A stretch of 58,026 nt of DNA, taken from the NCBI GenBank assembly GCA_022600975.1, contig JAHZJJ010000075.1, forward strand, positions 1 through 58,026, in the 5' to 3' direction. The notes under the pieces are model-generated. The model had not been told where the DNA came from. It did no database searches and worked only from the letters and a program-made list of their open reading frames with translations. Position 1 is the first letter of the stretch; each line of letters starts with the position of its first letter. Shown piece by piece: positions 46,511 to 54,956 of this stretch. The stretch comes from Gammaproteobacteria bacterium. GTDB taxonomy: Bacteria > Pseudomonadota > Gammaproteobacteria > Pseudomonadales > Cellvibrionaceae. A program made the translations under genes and the position numbers.

Positions 46511-49399
46511 ATGAAAATACGACTTTACAATGAACTGAATTCCGATAAGATTCCGGGGTTTGCTAAATTTCAGTCCGCTATTGAGAACAATAACTTTACT
46601 CAGGCCGATGTGAAAAAAATAGCGGATAATTTGTATCGGGCGCGACTGAATCGCAATGATCGCCTGTTATTCTCGCTGTATAGTTACAATGGTCAGAGTT
46701 ATTGCCTAGTTTTAGAATATCTTCCCAACCACGCTTATGATAAATCTCGATTCTTAAAGCGTGGCGCCGTTATTGATGAAACACAAATAGTATCGCTTAA
46801 CGGCATTGAGGAGGTCGAGCCGCAACCGCTGACCTATATGAATCCCTCCAGCAATCGTTTTCACCTGCTGAATAAAATTCTCTCTTTCGACAATGAACAA
46901 GAAGCAATCTATGAGCTGCCACCGCCACTGGTGGTAATCGGCTCTGCCGGCAGTGGTAAAACTGCTTTGACTTTGGAAAAAATGAAACATGCGGTAGGGG
47001 ATATATTATTCGTTAGTCTGTCAAATTTTTTAGTGCAAAGCGCCCGCAATCTCTACTATGCTCACGACTACACGAATGACAACCAGACAATCGATTTCCT
47101 ATCGTTTCACGAGTTCTTAGAAAGTATAAAAGTACCAGCGGGCCGGGAAATCACCCCTAAAGAATTTGAGGGCTGGTTCCAGCGTCACAAGGCCGCTACT
47201 CGGTTAAAAGACTCCCATAAACTGTTTGAGGAATTCCGAGGAGTGTTGACGGGGCCATCCACTCAAACTGCCTGGTTGGATCGTGAGGAATATTTGGCCT
47301 TGGGTATCAAACAATCCATTTATGCTATGGAGGAGCGTAGTCAAGTCTACGATTTGTTTGAGCGTTATTTACAATATCTGTCTCAGGCTAACCGCTTTGA
47401 TCCCAATATTTTAAGTCATGACTATTTGGGTGAAGTGTCGCCCCGCTATGATTTTGTAGTCATAGATGAAGTACAGGATATGACCAATATTCAGCTTTAT
47501 TTGATTCTAAAAACCTTACGAGTCGCTGGGCAATTTCTATTGTGTGGCGATGCTAACCAGATAGTGCATCCAAATTTTTTTTCCTGGTCTAAGGTTAAAA
47601 CCCTATTCTTTGAAAATCGCAGCTTGACCGACCAAAGTGAAGCAATACAGATATTACATGCGAATTATCGTAATTCACCGGTAATTACTGAGGTGGCCAA
47701 CCGAGTTTTAAAATTAAAGCACGCGCGTTTTGGTTCCATTGACAAGGAGAGTAATTATCTGGTAACCAGTATGGGTGAACAAAAGGGCACTTTGCAACTA
47801 TTGCAAGATTCTGAGTTCATCAGGCGCGATCTGGATAGCAAAACTGCACGTTCAACCCAGTTTGCCGTTTTGGTTATGCACTCAGATCAAAAGGCGGAGG
47901 CGCGACGCTGGTTTAATACACCTCTTGTATTTTCTATTCAGGAAGCCAAAGGCCTGGAATATGAGAATATCATTCTGTTCAACTTTATCAGCGATGAAGC
48001 AAAAATTTTTCGTGATATCGCTGCGGGCGTTGATGCCAAGATGCTGGAGCAGGATATTTTGGTGTATGGTCGGGCGAAGAATAAGCAAGATAAGTCGTTG
48101 GAAATGTATAAATTTTTCATTAACGCTTTGTATGTGGCTATTACTCGGGCTGTGTGCAATCTTTATGTTGTGGAAAGTCAACCTCAGCATGCGGTCATTG
48201 AATTGCTGGGGCTGGCACGTTTTGACGGCGAGCTGACTTTAAAGCAGCAGGACTCTAGCCTGGATGAATGGCAAAAAGAGGCGCGCAAGCTGGAATTGCA
48301 GGGCAAGGAAGAACAGGCTGAAGAGATTCGTCAGCGTATTCTACAAGAGAAAACCGTTCCCTGGCCAGTGCTGGATCGTGAGGCATTTACCGCACTGAAG
48401 GAAAAAGCCTTAGCTGGAAATAATAAAAAAGATCGGTTAAAAGCATTAGAATATGCCGTGCTCTATTCTCATTTACCAACTTTGAATGAATTGATGAAGG
48501 CGGGGTTCAAACCCGCAGAACAACAAGAAAAATGTTTAAAACAATTATTTCGTAAGCATTTTATGGCTTACGATTTGAAGAATCCCAATGCAGTATTGCG
48601 CGATACGGAAAAATATGGTGTTGATCACAGAACCATTTTTAATTTAACGCCACTGATGGTGGCAACACGATTGGGCAACCTTACTTTGGTAGAAGCGCTG
48701 ATTGAGCGTGGAGCTTCCCTTTCTTTGACCGGAAGCAATGGTATCAATGCTGCGCAAATGAGCCTGGAGCTGGCGCTGACCGATACCAAGTACGCAAAAA
48801 ACAAAGCGGGCCAAATTTATCCTTTGTTGGCATTGAAGAGTCTTGCGATACAAGTGGAGGGCCGCCTAGTGAAGTTGGACGGCCAGTTTATGGGGCTATT
48901 TATTTTGAACTTGATGTTTTCGTTGTTTTATTGCCACCTGGGTAATGTGGTAGTAAGAGGCAGCGCCTATACAGCGAAGGATATTGCCGAAAAAGTACAA
49001 CAACTGCCTGCTTCTATTTTGCCGCAGCGGCGCAAACGCTTGGCTTATATCAGCAGTATTTTGTCTGGAAACGAAGTCAGCCGTGATTGCAAATATAATC
49101 GCAAACTCTTTTTGCGTTTGCGGCGAGGTCATTACATTATCAATCCGAAGCTTAAATTGCGCCTTGATGGCGAATGGGTTGCTATACATAAGTTGTTGCG
49201 TCTGGAAGATATGGGTTTTGTACCGGCTAAATCCGCTATATCGCAAAGAAAGTTAGTCGAGCAGCGTCGAAGTTTCCAAAGTGGGCTGGGGTATACCGAG
49301 CAGCTTAACCGCATATCTGGTAGTAGACTTGAGAAATTTCACCGCGAAGTGGGTGAGTTTGCTGATGAAGCTATGGAGGGGTCCAGAATGCTCGCATGA
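46511..49399 (+). CDS. UvrD-type helicase with RelE-like N-terminus and ankyrin segment
   Basis: 962 residues. Residues about 1-95 resemble a RelE/ParE-type fold (ADNLYRARLNRNDRLLFSLYSYNG...VLEYLPNHAYDKSRFL). Then come superfamily 1 helicase motifs: Walker A GSAGSGKT (144-151), Walker B VVIDEVQD (316-323), GDANQ (346-350), NYRNSP (385-390), EAKGLEYENIILFN (478-491) and ALYVAITRA (539-547). A charged segment (580-650) precedes one or two ankyrin-like units (about 708-750, TPLMVATRLGNLTLVEALIERGASL) and an unassigned C-terminal domain (about 770-960). It likely uses ATP to act on nucleic acid; partner and role unknown. Start ATG 46511 has a weak ribosome-binding site, close after cysS. Confidence 0.72.
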   Translation: MKIRLYNELNSDKIPGFAKFQSAIENNNFTQADVKKIADNLYRARLNRNDRLLFSLYSYNGQSYCLVLEYLPNHAYDKSRFLKRGAVIDETQIVSLNGIEEVEPQPLTYMNPSSNRFHLLNKILSFDNEQEAIYELPPPLVVIGSAGSGKTALTLEKMKHAVGDILFVSLSNFLVQSARNLYYAHDYTNDNQTIDFLSFHEFLESIKVPAGREITPKEFEGWFQRHKAATRLKDSHKLFEEFRGVLTGPSTQTAWLDREEYLALGIKQSIYAMEERSQVYDLFERYLQYLSQANRFDPNILSHDYLGEVSPRYDFVVIDEVQDMTNIQLYLILKTLRVAGQFLLCGDANQIVHPNFFSWSKVKTLFFENRSLTDQSEAIQILHANYRNSPVITEVANRVLKLKHARFGSIDKESNYLVTSMGEQKGTLQLLQDSEFIRRDLDSKTARSTQFAVLVMHSDQKAEARRWFNTPLVFSIQEAKGLEYENIILFNFISDEAKIFRDIAAGVDAKMLEQDILVYGRAKNKQDKSLEMYKFFINALYVAITRAVCNLYVVESQPQHAVIELLGLARFDGELTLKQQDSSLDEWQKEARKLELQGKEEQAEEIRQRILQEKTVPWPVLDREAFTALKEKALAGNNKKDRLKALEYAVLYSHLPTLNELMKAGFKPAEQQEKCLKQLFRKHFMAYDLKNPNAVLRDTEKYGVDHRTIFNLTPLMVATRLGNLTLVEALIERGASLSLTGSNGINAAQMSLELALTDTKYAKNKAGQIYPLLALKSLAIQVEGRLVKLDGQFMGLFILNLMFSLFYCHLGNVVVRGSAYTAKDIAEKVQQLPASILPQRRKRLAYISSILSGNEVSRDCKYNRKLFLRLRRGHYIINPKLKLRLDGEWVAIHKLLRLEDMGFVPAKSAISQRKLVEQRRSFQSGLGYTEQLNRISGSRLEKFHREVGEFADEAMEGSRMLA

Positions 49400-49447
49400 T
49401 CGGTTGGCGCCGTTGGATAAATTGATTGCCTCTAAGCGCTATCTTAT

Positions 49448-50881
49448 TTACTTTGCGGTTTTATCTTCGTAAACCTTGGTCTGTTTCAGACGAAGCGTTC
49501 GGTAGCCATAGATGGCGATAACCACAAAGGAAATCAGTGGTAAAAAGAAAGAGGTTTTTACTGAAGGGATAGTACCAATTATAGGGCCACCATCAATCAG
49601 CATGCCCTGCAGTGGCGGCAAGAATGCGCCGCCGACAATGGCCATTATCAGGCCCGCCGAAGCCAGGCTGGCATCGTCCCCCATGCCTTTAAGGGCAATA
49701 CCATATATTGTTGGGAACATTAGCGACATACACCCAGAAACGGCAATTAAGCTATAAAAGCCCGCTATGGCACCGAGAAAAATAGTGCCCAGCATACAGA
49801 AAACACCGCCAATGGCCAAAATACAAAGCAGTAAACCGGGTTTGATATAGCCCAATAGAAAGGTGCAAATAAAACGGCCACTGACGAAGATAGTCGTAGC
49901 AATTAAATTATACTCTTGTGCTTGAGCTGCTGTCATGCCAATGACAATCATGCCGTAGTGGATAATAAAGGTCCAACACATAATTTGAGCGCCAACATAA
50001 AATGCCTGCGTCACGACTCCTTCCAAATAGTGTTGGTTGTGAAGAAGCCGGCCAAAGGTCTCTTTCAGCTCCTTTCGAGTTAATGGGTGGTCGTGTTTCA
50101 TGGTATTGGGTAATTTACTGAATAAAAACATTAAAAACAGCATGGCCACAACTGCGGCGATAACGACATAGGGGCCGCGTACAGTTGCTAGATCTGCAGT
50201 CTGCATTGCCTGAAAGGCCGCGGGGTTTGCACTAGAGAACTGGTTCAATGCCTCGGTTAACTTGCCATTCACCACCGAAGGCAACATTGCGGCATATTCC
50301 GGATTGGCAGCTTTCTCTGCCTGTCGAAACTTTTCCACTTCCAGTTGACTGAGGATAAATGCAGATGCTACATAGATTCCGGTTAGAGAGCCCACAGGAT
50401 TAAATGCCTGAGCCAGGTTTAGTCTTCTGGTGCCTGTATCTGGATGTCCCATAGAGAGAATATAGGGGTTGGCAGTAGTTTCCAACAGTGCTAGGCCACA
50501 GGTGAGTATCCATAGCGCCAGCAGGAAAAAAGTAAATTCCCGGTATAGGCTGGCGGGAATAAACAATGCAGCCCCTATTGCATAGAGTGCTAACCCCAGT
50601 AGAATACCTGCCTTATAGGAATAGTTGCGAATAAAAATAGCGGCGGGAATTGCCATCATTCCATAACCTAAATAGAAGGCAAACTGTACCAAGGTGCTCT
50701 GGGCATTGGTAATCAGGAATATGTCTTTAAATGCTCGCACCAGCGGATTGGTGATGTCATTGGCAAAGCCCCAGAGAGGAAAAAGCAGGGTTACAAGAAT
50801 AAAGGGTACAACCATACCTGCAGTAAGAATTTTGGGTTGATTGTAAACTTCCCCAGCCCCCTTTTTTTCAGAACCTATCAT
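49448..50881 (-). CDS. FucP/GlcP-type sugar:H+ symporter (MFS)
   Basis: About 477 residues with 12 predicted membrane segments. The N-terminal half has LLFPLWGFANDITNPLVRAFKDIFLI and GYGMMAIPAAIFIRNYSYKAGILLGLALYAIGA, the signature of the fucose/glucose-galactose permease branch. LETTANPYILSMG and RLNLAQAFNPVGSLTG follow. It imports a hexose or fucose with protons; the exact sugar is uncertain. ATG 50881 has AAGGAT about 6 nt upstream and is preferred over TTG 50911. A large periplasmic loop (about 190-240) sits between the halves. It stands alone, convergent with the helicase gene. Confidence 0.87.
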   Translation of the reverse strand: MIGSEKKGAGEVYNQPKILTAGMVVPFILVTLLFPLWGFANDITNPLVRAFKDIFLITNAQSTLVQFAFYLGYGMMAIPAAIFIRNYSYKAGILLGLALYAIGAALFIPASLYREFTFFLLALWILTCGLALLETTANPYILSMGHPDTGTRRLNLAQAFNPVGSLTGIYVASAFILSQLEVEKFRQAEKAANPEYAAMLPSVVNGKLTEALNQFSSANPAAFQAMQTADLATVRGPYVVIAAVVAMLFLMFLFSKLPNTMKHDHPLTRKELKETFGRLLHNQHYLEGVVTQAFYVGAQIMCWTFIIHYGMIVIGMTAAQAQEYNLIATTIFVSGRFICTFLLGYIKPGLLLCILAIGGVFCMLGTIFLGAIAGFYSLIAVSGCMSLMFPTIYGIALKGMGDDASLASAGLIMAIVGGAFLPPLQGMLIDGGPIIGTIPSVKTSFFLPLISFVVIAIYGYRTLRLKQTKVYEDKTAK

Positions 50882-51211
50882 TCTGCTATCCTTGATTATT
50901 GCATTGTGCAATTGATTATAGGGGGTTAGTTTAAAGTAACACTTCGAACAGCTTGCTGTGGTTATAGCCCCCTACTCACTGTATTGCTCGTAAATTCTGG
51001 CAATTTTTTTACAGCTTAGACTCAAAGTATTTGATATTTTGGCCCTGAAGGGCGAGTTAAAGACCCTTAAATTCCCTACCAAGTAGAGACGTCAACTATA
51101 AAAATCTCAGTAAGTATTGATGCCAAGTTGTGGGCTTAAATAGGTTCAATCCACATTCTCCTTTGCCTCTATACATAATTCTTCGGATATTTAGACTGAA
51201 AGCTTATAGCT
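50882..51211. other. Non-coding gap upstream of the sugar transporter
   Basis: About 330 bp between the transporter (its promoter must lie here, reading left) and the end of the cytochrome gene. No terminator, RNA gene or repeat is clear; an open frame on the plus strand (51130 onward) has no start context. Confidence 0.4.
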
Positions 51212-51604
51212 TTAGTGTTTCCCCGGCTCCAGCGCAACCCCGCGGCGTTCCTTATATATATACGCTTGTAATGCAATCATATCGGGATCATCTGCGGCGA
51301 GTACATTACCTTCGAGAGGGTTGCGAATACACCAGTTGATCATCTCCCAAATTTGCACGACTCGACCGAGTTGTTTTTGAAACTTGGGATAGGTTTCCGG
51401 GTGTGTATCGGCCGCGTTAGGGTGGCACTGGGCACAGGCAACTCCGTTTTTACCAAGATCTGCGCTAATCCATAAGGCACGGCCTTCACTGGCGACTTGT
51501 TCAAACTGGGCCTGCCAACGATTAACGTCCTGCTGGGTAAATTCGTCGGTAATAGCGATTGTGCTAAATCCGCAACCGAGCAATAACAAAAAGAGCTTTT
51601 TCAT
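51212..51604 (-). CDS. Periplasmic monohaem c-type cytochrome (SoxA/TsdA-like haem domain)
   Basis: 130 residues with a signal peptide (about 1-20). One haem site, CAQCH (57-61), follows GKNGVACAQC. The segment KFQKQLGRVVQIWEMINWCIRNPLEGNVLAADDPDMIALQAYIYKERRG resembles the haem-domain tail of SoxA and thiosulfate dehydrogenases, with Met87 or Met109 as possible axial ligand. It is an electron carrier in the periplasm. AAGGA lies before ATG 51604. It is the third gene of a compact operon with the phosphoesterase (27 bp upstream) and the dihaem peroxidase, so it likely passes electrons to or from the latter. Confidence 0.8.
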   Translation of the reverse strand: MKKLFLLLLGCGFSTIAITDEFTQQDVNRWQAQFEQVASEGRALWISADLGKNGVACAQCHPNAADTHPETYPKFQKQLGRVVQIWEMINWCIRNPLEGNVLAADDPDMIALQAYIYKERRGVALEPGKH

Positions 51605-51631
51605 TTTTATTTTCCTTATATTTGGTCGTAT

Positions 51632-52699
51632 TTAGTAGTGTTGTTGTGGTGGAATGCGATGTGATTGAGGTTGATATTTTATATCTTCTGGTCTATTGCG
51701 TTCACGGTTAAAGGCAACAGTGCGGTTAGCGTTGTCATAGAGGTTAAAGTGCATATCCATGCGTCCGCTATGCATATTGATGAATTGCCAGCCGGTGGCA
51801 TCGCGTTCGTTAAATGGATCAGCACGATTTATCGGTACAGTGAGCATTGGCAGATGGCTTTCGGCTTGAGCGTAGCTGGCCGGGTAGGGCCAGGGCCAGG
51901 CTGTTGCCATCACCGAGGTAAAGGCGATATTGTCGATCTGATTGTATTGGATTTGATGTACATGGCCATAGATAACATTTGCCGATTTGAAGGGCTTTAG
52001 CAGTTTTTGAACCTGCTCAGCTTCCTCTGTCCAGAAATTCCAACCGCGGTAGATTTTTTGCAGAGGCGAGTGTGACAGCACGACAACAGGTGTGCTTTTT
52101 TTGACTTTGGACAAATCGTTTTCTAACCACTTAAGCTGTTTGTCGCCGACCATAAAGGGGGAACCATTGGGGTTGTCGAGGCCCGCCATTTCTAGCATCC
52201 GTTGCTCTGCGGTTGGCCAACGTTCAAAGGTCCAGTCGTCATAGGTAAGGATACTGTTGAGGACGATGAAGTGAACCCCCTTGTGGTCAAAGCTGTAATA
52301 TTGATCACCATAGAGTTCACTCCAGTAGTCACCGAGATCCAGGTAGTAATCGTGTTCGCCCATTACTGCATACGTTTTATATTTGAGCCCCGATAAGATT
52401 TCCGCGCCGTGATCGAGTTCGGGCTTAGTGCCGAGTTGAGCCAGATCGCCACCGAAAACAACAAAATCCGGTTTTGGCTCCAAGAGGTTTGTTTCGGCCA
52501 CCGCGCGAATTAACCCCTGATCCCAATTGCGCACAAACTGATTACCCTTTATATGTTGAATATGGGCATCAGAAATGTAGGCAAAGAAAAAATCTTGCTG
52601 TTGATCGGCAAAGCTTAGCTTAACCATGCTCATGGGTAACATGCCTGCTACCATACCGGCGCCCGCTTGGCGCAAAAAGTCTCTACGATTTGTTGTCAT
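51632..52699 (-). CDS. Tat-exported metallophosphoesterase
   Basis: 355 residues. A twin-arginine signal (NRRDFLRQAGAGMVAGMLPM) sends it folded to the periplasm. Calcineurin-type motifs: ISDAHIQH, GGDLAQLG, GEHDYY (the usual GNHD with Glu instead of Asn), LSHSPLQ and GHVHQIQ. It probably hydrolyses a phosphate ester with a bimetal centre, with unknown substrate; the changed GNHD motif may alter activity. Its start lies one base after the peroxidase stop, and the cytochrome follows 27 bp later, so the three genes are transcribed together. Confidence 0.85.
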   Translation of the reverse strand: MTTNRRDFLRQAGAGMVAGMLPMSMVKLSFADQQQDFFFAYISDAHIQHIKGNQFVRNWDQGLIRAVAETNLLEPKPDFVVFGGDLAQLGTKPELDHGAEILSGLKYKTYAVMGEHDYYLDLGDYWSELYGDQYYSFDHKGVHFIVLNSILTYDDWTFERWPTAEQRMLEMAGLDNPNGSPFMVGDKQLKWLENDLSKVKKSTPVVVLSHSPLQKIYRGWNFWTEEAEQVQKLLKPFKSANVIYGHVHQIQYNQIDNIAFTSVMATAWPWPYPASYAQAESHLPMLTVPINRADPFNERDATGWQFINMHSGRMDMHFNLYDNANRTVAFNRERNRPEDIKYQPQSHRIPPQQHY

Positions 52700-52700
52700 A

Positions 52701-53822
52701 CTAATTTCCCATTTGGTTTTCTTCGTATTCCGGGCTGGTTAGGGCTTCCATAAAGGCCACAAGATCATCGATTTGTTCCTCAGTCAAATTCAGTGGGCGA
52801 ATACCTCCGCTGATAAAAGGGTTGACCGGGTCACCCTCATTGGTAACGCCGCCATTGTTGTAGTGCTCTACCACTTCGCGCAGTGTCTCGATGCTACCGT
52901 CGTGCATATAGGGCGCAGTGCGAGCCACATTGCGCAGTGTTGGGGTTTTGAAGGCGCCGAGGTCATTGAGCTGTTCGGAGATGGCAAAGCGCCCAAGCTC
53001 CGAGACATTGGTATCGGTCAGTACCGAGATATCTACATCGAGACTTGGATTAGCGAGCCTTTGGCGTTGAAATGCCTGAGCAATTCCGCCGATGCGATTC
53101 TGCATTTCATTGATACCGACACCGATATTGTGAAAGCGGTGGTCGGTGAATATTGCCTGATCCTGTTCGATCACATGGCAAGATAGGCAGCGCCCCTCGT
53201 TTAAATAAATATCAAAGCCGCGTTGTTCTGTTGCGTTCAGTGCCTTTTTGTCGCCGCCGAAATACCAGCGATCAAATGGTGAGTTGCCACTTATCTTGGT
53301 GCGCTCAAATGCGGCAATAGCTTTGGTTACCTCGACCATGGTGATAGCATCAGGGGATACACCAAACACTTTTTTAAATGCAGAAGTGTACTCTGGGTCA
53401 CTGCGTAGTATTGCCAGCAGTGGGTCATGGTTTGGAAGCGCCATTTCCACCGGGTTGATTAGTGGGTGCAGCGCCTGATCTTCAAGGTCGGGCGAGCGAC
53501 CATCCCAAAATTGTGTTTGATTGTAGGCCGCATTGACCAGGGTTGGGGCGTTGCGAGTGCCGGTTAATTTATTGATGCCTTCAGAAACTACTAAAGGTGA
53601 ATCGGTAAATACCTTCTTCTCATCGTGGCAGGTTGAGCAGCTTACGTCACCAGTCAAACTGAAGCGCTCATCGCGAAAGAGTTTATCTCCCAGAGCAATT
53701 TTTTCAGGTGTCTGTGGATTGTTGGTAGGTACAGGTACAGGTGGAAGGCCCAGAGGTGGCACGGCGAAAGCTGAGTGAACTATCAGCAAGGCAGCTAAAA
53801 CGGATAATGCTTTCATCAACAT
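52701..53822 (-). CDS. Dihaem cytochrome c peroxidase / MauG-family protein
   Basis: 373 residues with a signal peptide (about 1-20). Two haem-binding sites: CSTCH (62-66) and CLSCH (212-216), the spacing typical of bacterial CCP and MauG proteins. The family segments ERFSLTGDVSCSTCHD, PTLVNAAYNQTQFWDGRS, LINPVEMA, KTPTLRNVARTAPYMHDGS and LREVVEHYNNGG are present. It either reduces H2O2 or oxidises a partner protein at high potential. GGAG lies 5-9 nt before ATG 53822. It leads the operon with a Tat phosphoesterase and a small cytochrome c, its likely electron donor or acceptor. Confidence 0.9.
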   Translation of the reverse strand: MLMKALSVLAALLIVHSAFAVPPLGLPPVPVPTNNPQTPEKIALGDKLFRDERFSLTGDVSCSTCHDEKKVFTDSPLVVSEGINKLTGTRNAPTLVNAAYNQTQFWDGRSPDLEDQALHPLINPVEMALPNHDPLLAILRSDPEYTSAFKKVFGVSPDAITMVEVTKAIAAFERTKISGNSPFDRWYFGGDKKALNATEQRGFDIYLNEGRCLSCHVIEQDQAIFTDHRFHNIGVGINEMQNRIGGIAQAFQRQRLANPSLDVDISVLTDTNVSELGRFAISEQLNDLGAFKTPTLRNVARTAPYMHDGSIETLREVVEHYNNGGVTNEGDPVNPFISGGIRPLNLTEEQIDDLVAFMEALTSPEYEENQMGN

Positions 53823-54188
53823 AGGGTCTCCAGGTAGTTATCGGGTAGCGCTTTGACAGGTAAACCTCGCTCTAGCCAGAACACATGATTAGCGCGATCT
53901 TCTTTTCATTCAATCGCTTGCTTTGAAAGTAGTGTGTCCATTTGACATAAATTTCAATTATTTATACTAAGCATTTTATTTTTGATGGTCGTCTCATTTG
54001 GCAGAAAAATTATTCTTTTTCCTGTAGTTTTAGGTCTATCTTAGAATGCAAGCGATTAAAATACCATAGTTGATATTTATGTCAGGGTTATATGGCGCCC
54101 ATTCATTTATCTAGCCGTGTTTTTATTCTTTCTTGTGCTTTTGTTGTGCGTAGGGCGCAATAAAATTAACCTAATAAGTTACCTATAT
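53823..54188. other. AT-rich gap between the redox operon and the ABC exporter genes
   Basis: It must hold the promoter of the redox operon (reading left). On the plus strand a TTGACA (about 53952) is followed 15-17 bp later by TATACT/TACTAA, a promoter-like pair pointing at a region with no known gene except a 23-codon frame (54092-54163) preceded by AGGG at 5 nt. This is suggestive only. No hairpin terminator is obvious. Confidence 0.3.
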
Positions 54189-54956
54189 CTAATATTGTCC
54201 TATCAAGTTTCTTTCTCTTGTTTTTTTCTCAAGCCATGAAAAGAGATAGATTCCAATAAGAAAATAGGCTATGGAGTTTGCGGCAACTGCGAATAAGTCC
54301 AAAATAATTAAAGGCTCACCTTTTAATACTACTGATCTAGCAAGTGATGCTCCAGAAGAAAAGGGTAGGGCAGAAAATATATTTATTGGTAATGCTGATG
54401 TGGATATCAAGCCAATAATTAGAATGCTCATTAATGCGGTAATGGTTTCTACTTTTTTAAATAAAAATGCTAGGCCACTAAGAATGAGACCAAGCCCAAT
54501 CAAAGACGGGGTTGCTATGGTTAGTAATAGAAATAAGCTGGCAAAATTTACAGATAACCAATTGCCAGTTAGTGCCATGCTAATAAATGCCACCAATAGC
54601 ATAGTTAGATAACCGATTATCAATTCTACGGCAGCACGGGTAAGGATAAGGGTTTTAAACCCCAGTGGGCATAGAAATAGTTGCTCTACAAATCCTTTTT
54701 GGTTATTTTCTACAACAATGCTTGTAACAGAGATATAAGCAGAGGAAGCGAACATCCAGATAAAAAATCCAAATACCAAACTGTCTAAATTCTCATTGGT
54801 TGCTATATCTGTAGAAAACAATTTTATGCCGTAAAACAATCCGCTAAAAACAATAATAATAAAAATAGTTGAAGATATGGTTTCAAACCAGTATTGGCGC
54901 ATTTCAAAAAGGCGAAGTTTGAATTCATTTATGAATAAATTGAATAATTTTTTCAT
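54189..54956 (-). CDS. ABC-2 type exporter permease
   Basis: 255 residues with six hydrophobic segments in the ABC-2 arrangement; the central region YLTMLLVAFISMALTGNWLSVNFASLFLLLTIATPSLIGLGLILSGLAFLFKKVE is typical. It forms the membrane pore of an exporter powered by the upstream ATPase, whose stop overlaps its start by 4 bp (ATGA), showing translational coupling. The cargo is unknown (lipid, polysaccharide, antibiotic or peptide). The gene is strongly AT-rich relative to the neighbours, suggesting acquisition. Confidence 0.85.
   Translation of the reverse strand: MKKLFNLFINEFKLRLFEMRQYWFETISSTIFIIIVFSGLFYGIKLFSTDIATNENLDSLVFGFFIWMFASSAYISVTSIVVENNQKGFVEQLFLCPLGFKTLILTRAAVELIIGYLTMLLVAFISMALTGNWLSVNFASLFLLLTIATPSLIGLGLILSGLAFLFKKVETITALMSILIIGLISTSALPINIFSALPFSSGASLARSVVLKGEPLIILDLFAVAANSIAYFLIGIYLFSWLEKKTRERNLIGQY

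Noticed and set aside
47775-48236. 153-codon plus-strand frame inside the helicase gene
   Set aside because: Overlaps helicase motifs V and VI in another frame; the real frame has all conserved motifs.
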